Positions 36,039 through 46,246 of a stretch of 64,000 bases of DNA are shown here, piece after piece. Position 1 is the stretch's first letter, and each line of letters starts with the position of its first letter. The notes beneath the pieces were generated by a model that was given only the letters and a program-made list of their open reading frames with translations, did no database searches and had not been told where the DNA came from. A program made the position numbers and the translations under genes. The stretch comes from Vitis vinifera. Lineage: Eukaryota > Streptophyta > Magnoliopsida > Vitales > Vitaceae. The stretch is taken from the NCBI RefSeq assembly GCF_030704535.1, contig NC_081810.1, positions 8,628,501-8,692,500 of the forward strand, given 5' to 3'.

Positions 36039-37670
36039 GCTGACACCCTATTGTGATTGGGACAGATGGGATGTGCCTAATTTTATCTCCAACAGTCTCA
36101 CAGTTCCCCATTATTTCTTGCCAATTCTTGATATGGTTTAGCACTCTTCTTCTACTGCACAGAAGACTATGTCATTTGCTTTTAATTTGTTCCATGTCTC
36201 CTTTCTTTATATCCCATTCTCATTTCACCAATAAATCCAAACTTCATAGCTTCTATAAGGCTATATTTCTGAAAAATTAGAGGAGAATACTAAATAAGTT
36301 TTCTGCTATGTTTGGTTTTAAAAAGTATTACTAAAGGGAAGTGATATTAAAAAAATTATTTTCTTGCATATCTTATTTTTATTCTAAAAAAGTATTAATG
36401 AATTTAAAATTTGCTAAAAAAATATTTTTTAATAATTTTATTTTAATATCATAGTTAAAAAAATTAAATTAAATTAATTATTTATGTTTTTAAAATTATT
36501 CAATGGTTATAAAAAAGTTAAATTAACTGAAAAAGAATTGAAATAATATATAAAAATAATTTATTGTTTTAAACATTTTCCCTCCGATTTTCGAGTACAT
36601 TTTAAAACTTATTTTAACTATGTCAAATAACAATTAAATAATTTAAAATATATAAAATTTTAATTAATTTTAATTATATTGCGATTACACCATTGAGGCA
36701 CAATATTATGTGAAGTACACTCACTAGTCCCAATCACTAAAATGGTAAAAAAGTGTCAAAAAAAAAAAAAAAAAAAAGGGTGGTATCATTTAAATGGAAT
36801 GGGTAGGCATGGTCCACATTCAAATAAGAAAGTAATGTTTCTTTTGTTAAAATAGCAAATGTTTTGCTTTAGGGTCGACACCTTTAGCCTAAATTAATAT
36901 AAACTTCCATATTGTTCTATGGATCTTGTTGGGTTGATGAGTTACATTGATTCATTATTTAAATAATATGATACCTTTCAAATTTTGAATCTTCTAAGTT
37001 CATAAATTCTATTTATATGTCGAATGGGAGTGATTTTGAAAGGAAAAAAAAAAAAGAAAAAAAAAGTGAAAAATGGCTTTTAATATCTGAGAGTTTTTAT
37101 TTATTTATGAAAAATTAAATATTTGATAAAATTTTGAAAATTATTTTAAAAATAATTAAATGGTTAAAAAAATGAAATAATTATCAAATTTATCATATAT
37201 TTTGAATGATGAAGATTATGAGTTGATATCTTAGCATTTAGAAGCATGCAAATTTCCAACAAAATTGTCTCAAAAACCTGAATGAAGGAAGAGATGGAGG
37301 AGAGTGGGAGTAGGGAGTAGAGAAAGCGGGCATCGAGGTGGGGAGGTGCCAAACAGACAAGAGCAAAGTCGCGTGCTCTTGGGGTGGGAGGTTTCAAATC
37401 TCAATATCTGCGGCTTCGTGCAGCGCAAAATTCAGATTCCGCTCCCACTCAGCCCCACTTGCCTACCCTTTTCCCACCCACAAACCAACACACTCCCACT
37501 ACGACACCGTTTCACCTGGCTATTCGGTACTCACTACTCAGTCCTCTGCTTTGCCGCCACAATGCTAAATGATTCTGCTGCTTAAACCCTAGTCTAATAA
37601 CCCTTTGACTACTTCAATCGTTTTCACTCCTCTCTGTTTGGAACCGTTTGTGGTTTTGGATTTTGAAGGA

Positions 37671-39014
37671 ATGGACTGTGGGTCGGTGACAAAACCCTCC
37701 AAATCGTCCTCAAATATAACCGAAATCGTTTCCAGGTTTGCGAGAGTTTGCAGGTTTAGATCTGTTGGAGTCTTCTCCTCCTCGGAAAACCCTGGTCATA
37801 CCCGCCACGATCATTGCCCCAGTAATGGGGATGTGGTGATGGTTGAAGGCTGCAGTGACGCGACTGAGGAGACTGAGTGCAAAGCCGAGAAGGTTCATCC
37901 TCAACCTGTTGAGGGTTTGAGCAGAAGTGGTGCATGTGGTGGTGGTAATGTGGAGATTTTGAAGCTATTCGACACTGTTTCATCTCTGAAGCTGGCTTAT
38001 ATTCAGCTCCAGCAAGCTCATATTCCCTATGACCCCGAAAAAATCAAGGCTGCTAATGAGCTTGTTGTTGCGGAGGTTGAAGCTCTCTGCAAGATCAAAC
38101 GAGCTTATAAGGAGAAGAAGCATTTGGGAAAGGTCAAGCTTGGTTCTTCCCACTCCGAGCTGATTCAAGTGAAAGAGAAGTTGTTGGAACAGTTGAAGTC
38201 TCAAGCTACGGCCAAAGACTCTGAGATACTGAGTTTAAGAGGGCAACTTGAGGACTTGGATTTGAAGAATGCGGAACTTACTGACAAACTTGAACGGAGG
38301 TGTTTGGAAGAAGAGAAAGTTGGGGTTTTTAACCAACCTTCATTTCAGGATGCCTTTAATGCAGCCTCGAAGGCAATTCATGATTTTGCCAAACCATTAA
38401 TTAGCTTCATGAAGGTTTCGGGTTGGGATTTGGACCTAGCAGCAAATGCAATCGAAGAAGATGCGGTTGTCTATTCCAAAAGATGTCACAAGAAGTATGC
38501 TTTTGAGGCCTACATTGCCCGGAGAATGTTTCATGGGATTTCAATCCAATCTTGCAATTTTGAATATGGTACTGGGTTTGATAACCCGGTTGGTGCCCTG
38601 ATAGAAGATCCCGATTCGGGTTTTGCCAAATTCTGCAGAACCAAGTATATATTAGTTGTTCATCCAAAGATGGAAGCTTCATTTTTCGGGAATTTGGATC
38701 ACTGGATGCTAGTAATGAGGGGCAAGCATCCGAGGACGCCATTCTATCAAGCATTTGTGAAAATGGCCAAGTGTGTTTGGGTTCTTCTAGGAATTGCAGC
38801 CTCGGTTAAACCCAAAGCCGAAATTTTTGAAGTCAAAAGAGGCAGTGAATTCTCTGATGTTTACATGGAGTGTGTGGAGGGGGACAAGGAACCCACAGGT
38901 GGGTTTGATGAAGGACAAACAAGGCTCAAAGTTGAGTTCATGGTGATGCCTGGATTTAGAATAGGAGATACACTGGTCAGGTCTCGGGTTTATCTCTCGA
39001 AAATGAGATCCTGA
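37671..39014 (+). CDS. DUF641 / GIL1-IRKI-like protein, intronless
   Basis: This is a plant-specific protein of the DUF641 family, which includes GRAVITROPIC IN THE LIGHT 1 and the IRK-interacting protein. These act in tropic and receptor-kinase signalling; a biochemical activity is not established. The single exon gives 447 residues. The N-terminal part is variable and basic. The DUF641 domain starts near residue 95 (ILKLFDTVSSLKLAYIQLQ, IPYDPEKI) and runs into a predicted coiled coil at about 165-235. The C-terminal domain contains the KSVGWDLD-like helix (MKVSGWDLDLAANAIE), SFFGNLDHW, and the conserved end EFMVMPGFRIGDTLV. I start at MDCGSVTK because the in-frame Met 22 codons upstream gives a tail unlike the family. 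An ACGACACCGTTT motif lies about 160 bases upstream. From memory, the Arabidopsis neighbour of CHALLAH, At2g30380, is of this family. Confidence 0.92.
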   Translation: MDCGSVTKPSKSSSNITEIVSRFARVCRFRSVGVFSSSENPGHTRHDHCPSNGDVVMVEGCSDATEETECKAEKVHPQPVEGLSRSGACGGGNVEILKLFDTVSSLKLAYIQLQQAHIPYDPEKIKAANELVVAEVEALCKIKRAYKEKKHLGKVKLGSSHSELIQVKEKLLEQLKSQATAKDSEILSLRGQLEDLDLKNAELTDKLERRCLEEEKVGVFNQPSFQDAFNAASKAIHDFAKPLISFMKVSGWDLDLAANAIEEDAVVYSKRCHKKYAFEAYIARRMFHGISIQSCNFEYGTGFDNPVGALIEDPDSGFAKFCRTKYILVVHPKMEASFFGNLDHWMLVMRGKHPRTPFYQAFVKMAKCVWVLLGIAASVKPKAEIFEVKRGSEFSDVYMECVEGDKEPTGGFDEGQTRLKVEFMVMPGFRIGDTLVRSRVYLSKMRS

Positions 39015-39416
39015 CTTCATATGTGCTAAAAGGAGGTGCTTGGACTAACTGGTAACTTTGAGAAAACCCTATCACTTCTTGTTCTGAATATGTTCATATC
39101 TTTGCTTGAGTCAGACAGGAGTTGTTATTGGAGTTTTTGCTTTCACAATAGAGTATGGTGGGATTGAACCCACAAGCTCAAAGTTTGTACTTCTTTCTAG
39201 TTCCTAGGTTTTTTATATAATCCATAATGTAAGCTGCCAGGATCTTGTTTGTTGTCTTTTTGATTTGTAAATAAATATCTAGTTAATGATGCCACATAAT
39301 TATTGCATCCTGTTTCTCCACTCGCTGAATCTAACTTGAATAGCTTGAATTGGGTGCAGTAGGGGTTGAAGCGTGTATAGCTTGACCAGTTGATTTGTTC
39401 TCCATTGAATTGCCAA

Positions 39417-39834
39417 AAGGTTTGATTGAAAATACCTATAAATAAAAAGTTCAATAGAAAATGCTCATAATTACAGGTTGGAAAAGTTCTGGATTACTTA
39501 TGTTCTGATTTTCTTATTGAGAGGATACAGAAATCCTCCATGATGATAGGCATAATGTTTCTAGTTCAAGAATCTGGTTTACTCTCTGCTGCATCTTTGT
39601 GTATGGGGAACAAGTGCAACTACCCCTTTTTGATTTCTTATTATGCGTGCTATGCAGAATCATAAGGAAAAAACATTCGAGATTGGACTTGTTTTTGGAA
39701 TCTGTCGGTTTATATCTGAGCCCAACTTTTTGAACATGGAAACCCACTGTTCAAATCTCCAAAGGGCCTTGAGGCCAAATTCTTCTGTGTAGCCAAGTGC
39801 AGATATGTGCTCGGTTCCTTAATAGCATGCATAT
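39417..39834. repeat. Direct duplication, copy 1 (418 bp)
   Basis: This segment recurs 441 bases to the right at 39858-40275 with only about three or four differences, so the duplication is recent. It does not look like coding sequence or a named transposon. Confidence 0.9.
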
Positions 39835-39881
39835 AGGTATTTTCAATCAAATCTCCAAAGGTTTGATTGAAAATACCTATA
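39832..39881. repeat. Perfect 20-bp inverted repeat at the duplication junction
   Basis: Arms 39832-39851 and 39862-39881 are exact reverse complements around a 10-base loop. The left arm spans the end of copy 1 and the 23-base spacer; the right arm is the start of copy 2. The structure suggests a template-switch or hairpin-mediated origin for the duplication. Confidence 0.85.
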
Positions 39882-40275
39882 AATAAAAAGTTCAATTGAA
39901 AATGCTCATAATTACAGGTTGGAAAAGTTCTGGATTACTTATGTTCTGATTTTCTTATTGAGAGGATACAGAAATCCTCCATGATGATAGGCATAATGTT
40001 TCTAGTTCAAGACTCTGGTTTACTCTCTGCTGCATCTTTGTGTATGGGGAACAAGTGCAACTACCCCTTTTTGATTTCTTATTATGCGTGCTATGCAGAA
40101 TCATAAGGAAAAAACATTCGAGATTGGACTTGTTTTTGGAATCTGTCGGTTTATATCTGAGCCCAACTTTTTGAACATGGAAACCCACTGTTCAAATCTC
40201 CAAAGGGCCTTGAGGCCAAATTCTTCTGTGTAGCCAAGTGCAGATATGTGCTCAGTTCCTTAATAGCATGCATAT
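39858..40275. repeat. Direct duplication, copy 2 (418 bp)
   Basis: Second copy of 39417-39834. The two copies are separated by only 23 bases, part of which forms an inverted repeat with the start of this copy. Confidence 0.9.
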
Positions 40276-40429
40276 CTGGATATCAATGATTTCAACTGAT
40301 TCTTTGTGGATATATCAGGGTTGTACCTGTGCAATTTCTAGTGTCAATAAGATTATGTAACATTTTTGCAGGATCCAACATCTTCTCAATAATTAGGTTC
40401 TTAAAGCTAGCTTGTCGCAGACTAAATGT

Positions 40430-41030
40430 CACCATTTAAGAATATGAACGTTTTGGAGTATATGGTGGGTCCAATATATTATTGGACCTATCTTCAAAAT
40501 AGATGCTTTACATGCAAAGATGAGGAAAGAATTGACTGATCACATGTTGCTTCATTGCCCTAAAGCAAGTATATGGCAGCTGGTTTTCTCTTTGTGATGA
40601 TGTGACTTGTGTGATGCACTCTATTGTAAGAGGAACATTTGAGTTGGAATGGATCAGTCATGGGAAAGAAACCAAAAAAAAGCTTGGAGGGCCCTTCCCT
40701 TGTGCCTATTTTGGACACAATGGAAGAAAAGGAACAAAATGTCATTTGAAGATCTTGAATAATCGGATCAAGCAATTAAATCTTCTTTTATGGGTGCTTT
40801 TTTTAAATGTGTTAGAGTGTACATAGATGATCATTCATTGACCATAATAGGCTTTGTTGATTGACTTAGCCCCAAGCAAGGAGAGGAAGCTTGTTGTTTG
40901 TTTTCTCTCTTCTTTTTGCTTGCCTGCTGGTTCCTCTCATATACATTGTGTGTACTTTGGTATGCTCTTTTCTTAGATGTTGCTAATATATATAACTGGT
41001 TTTTGCTTATCAGAAAAAAAAAAAAAAAAA
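40430..41030 (+). mobile_element. 5'-truncated L1 LINE tail
   Basis: Fragments of a zf-RVT domain are readable in shifting frames: DHMLLHCPKASIWQLVFSL near 40540, then a segment like WKKRNKMSFEDLNNRIKQ near 40720-40780. The copy ends in GCTTATCAG followed by a run of about 17 A at 41014-41030. That end matches the full-length L1 in the EngB-like intron. The left boundary is uncertain and no target-site duplication was found. Frames are degraded, so the copy is dead. Confidence 0.75.
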
Positions 41031-41316
41031 TCTCAAAAATAGCAGTGCAATGAGATCTGGCTTCTTTATGCTGGTTAGTTTGAGAGTGTAGGGAAACTTT
41101 GGTTATCATTTCTCTGTTTGTAACCTCTCAGAGAGGTTCTAGACCTTACAATATGAGCTAGTACGCATTTATACTGAGGGATTTCAAAGGGCTTGTGCTT
41201 TACTCTTTAATTATTCTCAGAATACAGAAGAGGTCTAAAAAAGGGGGGGAAAAACAGTAAAAGAAAAGGACCAGAATGCGGTTCTGCACTTGGAAATTTC
41301 TGTTCATACTTTAAAA

Positions 41317-41880
41317 TCACTGGGTACTTTCTTCATTATCCTCTTCATCGGTAGAAAACAAGTCCTTGCATAGCTCTCCATAGAATCTACAGACCAAATC
41401 AATGAAAACAGGGCACTTGAGGTTCTTCCAACAATAGAGAAGCTCTTCCACGTCCATCAAGTCCCTCACTTTGCCTTCTTCCACAATCATCTCCACCAAA
41501 TAGTTCTCGAAACTCCTGCATGCATCTTCCAGATCTTCATGACCTGAAGCTACCCTTTTACCAGCAGCACCAGCCTTCATGGAAGCTGGTGTAAGAGGTG
41601 ATGGGAATAGCCTTCTTTCTTGCCCTGCATCAGAGATGCTCCTAAGCTCCCTGACACGGTCCATTTCTTTTTCTTGCCTTTGGAAACGGAAGAGTGATAG
41701 TAAGGCAGTAAACCGGTTCTTTGGTGGTGTCTTTCTGGTTTCGCTCTGGCGTGGACGTCTACGAACTTGAAGAGCCCTTAAAAAGAAGGGTCTTTTGAAT
41801 CTGAATTTGAAGATTGGCTGGAGTTTTCTGCATGGATTTAGAAGCTTGGATTTGAAGGCAATCAATGTTCTAACTTTCAT
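41317..41880 (-). CDS. OFP17: OVATE family protein, OFP17-like
   Basis: OVATE family proteins are plant transcriptional repressors and cytoskeleton-associated growth regulators, often acting with TALE homeodomain or TRM proteins. This single-exon gene encodes 187 residues, about the size of Arabidopsis OFP17. The start MKVRTLIAFKSKLLNPCRK matches the N-terminus of that clade, so I reject the in-frame Met 72 codons upstream, which runs through a (CT)n leader. The C-terminal OVATE-type domain is at about 110-170 (ACRSFENYLVEMIVEEGKV, LMDVEELLYCWKNL, FIDLVCRFYGELCKDLF). A second OVATE gene lies head-to-head 3.2 kb away. From memory, OFP17 and OFP2 are also close neighbours in Arabidopsis. Confidence 0.9.
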   Translation of the reverse strand: MKVRTLIAFKSKLLNPCRKLQPIFKFRFKRPFFLRALQVRRRPRQSETRKTPPKNRFTALLSLFRFQRQEKEMDRVRELRSISDAGQERRLFPSPLTPASMKAGAAGKRVASGHEDLEDACRSFENYLVEMIVEEGKVRDLMDVEELLYCWKNLKCPVFIDLVCRFYGELCKDLFSTDEEDNEESTQ

Positions 41881-42010
41881 TTCTGAATGATTGGAAGTAG
41901 AGTGTGGTTGAAGTAATGGACCAATATGGTGGCTTTTGCTGCCTTTGTTTTCTTTGTGGGGAGCGGTTAGATGGTTTAAGATCTCTGTTGGGAAGAAGTT
42001 TGGTACAACA

Positions 42011-42034
42011 GAGAGAGAGAGAGAGAGAGAGAGA
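42011..42034. repeat. (GA)12 microsatellite, (CT)n in the OFP17-like leader
   Basis: Twelve uninterrupted GA units about 130 bases upstream of the OFP17-like start codon. On the gene strand this is a CT tract, typical of plant 5' leaders. Confidence 0.85.
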
Positions 42035-42839
42035 TTATGAAGAGGATGGTTGTTGGGTTGTTTGCACTTCTCTTTTGTAAAGGAGGCGGGTATCAATAGT
42101 GCGGTTCACGTCTTGTAGTCTGGAAGTGGGATACCATGAAGTAAACCTCTAAACTGATTTTCTCTCTCTCCTGCTACGTTATAATTTTTGTCTTCCTTTT
42201 TCAATTACCATTCTGCATTTGATTCATTAGCATTGTTGGCAAGAACAATTACATCTGTAATCCAAAATGATTCAGACGTTTCAGTTGCCAGTTGTTCTAC
42301 AACCAAGTTGACACCCTTGTTCTGTACAGTTTCGTATAGGACATGGGTAGTATGATCTATGCGCTTGCCATCATGTGTGACAAATGGGAATGGGATTCTC
42401 ATTTCCACCCCTGATCACACTAACCAAACGTTGGAACTTTAGATAACAATGTGTTTCTCCCTGACTAAACACACCCTTGTGAAAGTTATAAGGTGGGGTT
42501 TGGTTTAGATGATTTGAAGACCCTCCCATGATTACCTCGTTTTTTTTCTTTCTCTTTTCCTGCTTGAAAAGGTTCACAGGCTTGCTTCATACAATAGATT
42601 TCCAGAGCTGCAGCTGCAGATTCTTTTGTTTTTGTTAGATAGTTTGCTGAAAAGAATCTCTCTAATATAGGCTGGATTCAGCCTGGCTGAACCATATTCT
42701 CTAGGCTCCTCTCCAACCATTCATCATCAGGTGTAGGTAGGTGCAGGACTTACCAACCTGGGTACTATCTGGGCTGGGCCTGAGCTAGTCCTAACCTTTG
42801 TCTCATCATGAGGGTTATTAAAAGATGTTAGCCCAAAGT

Positions 42840-44035
42840 TTTCGAAGGTTATTAATTGAATTTTGATGATGACAAAATAAATGATTGGTATTTTATTATT
42901 TTCTTCTAGTGGATGCAGGTCTTAAAAATTAAAGTGCCGTTGTCTATAATTTCAATGAAAAGGGAAGATCTCAATGATGAAAAATGGAAAAAAAGCCTAA
43001 AAGAATACCATACTTTTATAGCTTTAATTTACCCTTATAAAGTTAGCAATCAAAATGGCTCTATGCTGATCAACTTGTTAAAAGTACCCTTTGGCAATTT
43101 GGTTTTTTTAATCTTATTGTAAAGATAGGCATTTTTCACTTCATGAAATATTATTTTTAAGTCTATCTCATCAAAATCAAAACATGGGACACTTTTAAAA
43201 CTAATAGAACATCAATAAATTTTTCAAAATATTGTGAGAACATATAGCATACAATGTAGGGTTATTTGGACCTCCTAAGGGTCGACTCTTGGAGATTAGC
43301 TGCTTGGGGGGTCAACTAGACGGTTGACCGAACCATGGGCAGGCTTTCTTCCAAAAACAACCACTTTGATAGATGAGGCTCCAGATGATCAAGTTCAATC
43401 ACTCGGTTTGTTTGCCTTTGCAATGCTCACCTACATGGCACATTTATTGTCAATGACTAGTCAGATGGTTGATTAGTTGAGCGGGAATTGCTATCTAACA
43501 GCCAATTCTTGCTCATTTTTTTTATACAAAAGTTTCTTATAATTGTAAATCGTTATGGGCTTTAAAGACACTTTGGTGCCATTTTTACTAAACTTGTAAA
43601 CCCTTATTGATTGCATTTTGGAACCTAAATACATTCATTTTTAATCCTTATTGTTTCAAGCTAACTTTTGTGCTAATTGTCATTCATTGCAAGTGTACCA
43701 TGTGAGAGAGCAATTTAAACAAGTGGTTTCACTTGTTAAAGTTTGTGAACATTGATTAATATCTTGCAAGCCAATTGTACTTGGAAAGAGTCATGCATTT
43801 GGAGGATTCTTTAACTCTAGTGGAGTAACCTCAAGGCTTGGTCAAGCTTGAGGGGGGTCATAGACGCAAGTAGGATTACACCAAACCGCATTACATAGCA
43901 TTTGCATTCTCTCTATTCCTATCTCTTTATTGCATTATCGTTAAGTTCTTTAAACTATCAATTAGCCAAGCAAAAATTTTAAAATTAATTAACACCAAAT
44001 TCACCCCCCTTTTGGATGTATAAGTACATCGGATT
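42840..44035 (+). repeat. Solo-LTR-like relic, LTR retrotransposon type
   Basis: The block opens near GAATTTTGATGATGACAAAA and closes near CCAAATTCACCCCCC, end marks common to LTRs of some plant copia elements. The middle holds typical LTR filler such as TCAACTAGACGGTTGACCG. It is the same type as the relic at about 18915-20085 but in the plus orientation. No coding part remains, so it is broken and probably old. Boundaries are approximate. Confidence 0.4.
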
Positions 44036-44960
44036 ATCTACACTTCTATAACCATTTTCTACTAAATGAAACTACAATCTTATTCAAAGTTTCCGTCTAT
44101 CATATGTGTTTCTTGTTGTTTAATTATAACATCACATCATTGGATTTCAGGCAGATGAAGCAGAGCAGCCCTGAGTGTTTATCTCAACAGCTTTTCATGG
44201 ATCACCCACACATAGAATTTACATCAATTCAAGGGTTGCTAAAAGTCTGCAAAATGTGGATGTTCAGAAGGGAAGTTATCTGTGTTATCTGTCTCAGAGA
44301 GTAGTTACCATCATTGTCATGATCATCCACAAATTTTTTTATTTTTCGTTGCCTATTTCTTTTGTTGTTCTCTTTTCAAGTTACCCGTTTTGTTCGTGAT
44401 CTCTAGTTCACATAGGTAGGAAAAAAAAAATCCTTTTTATTGTTTTTATTCTAGCTGACTTTATTAGGGGCTCAAGCTGGAGGAACCATCAGTTTTCATG
44501 CTTAGAACTAATATGCTTGATTTATCTCTTAAACCTTCCCGGTACCTAAGCTCTACTTCCAGCTCCAGCATGTGGGACATTGAACAGTTTAGAAAGCATT
44601 AAAGGTCATCATTCATGGAGCATGGAATTATGGGGGGAAAAGCAGGACTTGGTAGACAAGGGTTGTTACTTGTTAGTAAAATCATAATTTATTCCTAGAA
44701 GTGGCATATACAAAAGGTTCGATACTGTGAGGGAAAGGTCGATCCCTTAATCTAGTTTTTTTAAAGCCCTTTTGGAGCTAAGAGATGAGCATGCACTAGG
44801 AAAACTTAATCATGTCAATGTAATATGTATAGCAACAAGTCAGTGCTGGTTGTGATGATAAAAGGAAGCCATTTGACATACTTTCTTGCTTTAATGCCAA
44901 TCTTTTCTGAGTGGACCCTATGTTTTTTAGCTTTTGAAGATCCAAACTTTGCTCTCTTTC

Positions 44961-44966
44961 TATATA
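44961..44966 (+). promoter_or_regulatory. Candidate TATA box of the second OVATE gene
   Basis: TATATA lies within CTTTCTATATATGTT and is followed by a pyrimidine-rich stretch. Transcription would begin near 44990, giving a leader of about 90 bases before the chosen start at 45083. Confidence 0.5.
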
Positions 44967-45082
44967 TGTTTTCTTTTTCTTTTCATTGATCTTTGGTTCT
45001 GGGCTTTGATATAGAGGGGAAGCAGAAGGTCTCACCTTTGGGCAGGGGGAGAGGAGAAAGAGATAGAGGTGGTTCTTTTCTG

Positions 45083-46246
45083 ATGGGTAATTACAGGTTT
45101 AGGTTATCGGATATGATGCCAAATGCCTGGTTTTACAAGCTCAAAGACATGAGCAGAGCCAGAAACCATAACACCGCTCAGTCCATCAAGAAAAAGCTAC
45201 CCTCACCAGCTGCTACATCACAGAAAACCAACCTCTCTCAGCCAAGATACTCCTACTACTACAACGAAGAGCCCATCAGAGCAGATATGCTCTATGGTTC
45301 ACCTGTCAACCCGAAAGCCTCAGACACTCATTTTCCTGATCCACCAAGAAAATCATCCAAGAGAAGACCCAAGAGGAAAACCATTTATAAGCCCTCTCCT
45401 ACACTAGTCTCCTCTGTTTCAGCTGGTTATGGCTGTCCTGCTGCATTTGAATCTGTCTGGACTGAGCATGATCCAACTGAGTCTGAGGACTGCTTTGTCT
45501 CAGCTATTGAGCCCGGCCACAATGTATCTTTGCTGCCAGAAGTTGGGCCAAATACCGATGTTGCGTCTGACACATTCAATGGACTAGCCCCCTTGTCGAC
45601 CTCTTGCAGCTGTAGAGTCTGTTCTTCAACTACGGATATTTTCATTGATGTGAGTAAGAAATCCTTTTCTAGTAAAGTTGAGAAGCTAGACGAGTTTGAC
45701 ACAGTTTCAGAGCTAGAGCTTCCTCAAGTATCAACCAAGCCAGCAAGATTCAGGGAGACAACTGTGGAAGCTGCCAGGCACAGAAGAAGTTCGTCTCAAT
45801 TGGAGGAGATCAAAGCTCAGAGATCTCTTTCTATCAAAATTGTCAAGGAGGGTAGCAAACAGACTCAAAAAGAGCCCAAGGCCAATCCTCTTGTCCGAAA
45901 GCCTACTGCAAATGCAGCAGGAGTTAAGCTCAGAACCAATTCTCCAAGACTTGCAAGCAGGAAGATACAGGCCTATGCCAGAAAGAGTGTTTATTCTAGA
46001 ACAAGCTCAAAGGCCCAGAGTAGGAGCCTTTCAGAAAGCTGTGCAGTAGTGAAGGCCTCATTTGACCCAGAAAGAGACTTCAGGGATTCAATGTTAGAAA
46101 TGATCGTGGAGAACAACATCCGGGCATCCAAGGATTTGGAAGAGCTTCTTGCATGCTACCTTTCTTTGAATTCTGACGAGTACCATGATCTCATTGTCAA
46201 GGCTTTTGAGCAAATCTGGTTCGATACAAGTGATCTTCGCATGTAA
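45083..46246 (+). CDS. OVATE family protein, OFP1/2/4-like
   Basis: This is a plant OVATE family transcriptional repressor and growth regulator. The single exon encodes 387 residues, longer than most OFP1/2-type proteins. The start MGNYRFRLSDMMPNAWFYKL is the conserved N-terminus of the OFP1-5 clade, so I reject an in-frame Met 30 codons upstream. The middle is Ser- and Lys-rich with RRPKRKTIYKPSP, a likely nuclear signal. The C-terminal OVATE domain spans about 325-385 (DFRDSMLEMIVENNIRASKD, LEELLACYLSLNSDEYHDLI, FEQIWFD). A TATA box at 44961 fits this start. The gene is divergent from the OFP17-like gene and is probably the counterpart of the Arabidopsis OFP1/2/3 paralogues, but I cannot say which. 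Confidence 0.92.
   Translation: MGNYRFRLSDMMPNAWFYKLKDMSRARNHNTAQSIKKKLPSPAATSQKTNLSQPRYSYYYNEEPIRADMLYGSPVNPKASDTHFPDPPRKSSKRRPKRKTIYKPSPTLVSSVSAGYGCPAAFESVWTEHDPTESEDCFVSAIEPGHNVSLLPEVGPNTDVASDTFNGLAPLSTSCSCRVCSSTTDIFIDVSKKSFSSKVEKLDEFDTVSELELPQVSTKPARFRETTVEAARHRRSSSQLEEIKAQRSLSIKIVKEGSKQTQKEPKANPLVRKPTANAAGVKLRTNSPRLASRKIQAYARKSVYSRTSSKAQSRSLSESCAVVKASFDPERDFRDSMLEMIVENNIRASKDLEELLACYLSLNSDEYHDLIVKAFEQIWFDTSDLRM

Larger units (their letters stand above)
33095..37670. other. Intergenic region between the divergent EPFL and DUF641 genes
   Basis: The genes on either side are transcribed away from each other, so both promoters lie here. The region holds four simple repeats (listed) and long AT-rich parts at about 34300-35300 and 36280-37250. 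A moderately GC-rich part spans about 35380-36260. Open frames such as 35417-35728 (minus) and 35744-36001 (plus) show no recognisable domain. Confidence 0.5.
39015..41316. other. Intergenic region between the DUF641 and OFP17-like genes
   Basis: The two genes converge here, so both 3' UTRs lie in this stretch. It holds a 418-bp near-tandem duplication with a palindromic junction and a 5'-truncated L1 tail, both listed separately. I see nothing else that I can name. Confidence 0.6.
42100..45082. other. Intergenic region between the two head-to-head OVATE genes
   Basis: This region should hold both OVATE promoters. An LTR-like relic occupies about 42840-44035 (listed). Open frames at 42205-42408 (minus) and 44104-44304 (plus) have no recognisable domain. 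Apart from a TATA box before the right-hand gene I see nothing specific. Confidence 0.5.

Noticed and set aside
39150-39185. tRNA T-arm-like GTGGGTTCAATCCCAC on the minus strand
   Set aside because: No acceptor stem, A box or anticodon arm can be found next to it, so it is not a tRNA, and there is no other sign of a SINE.
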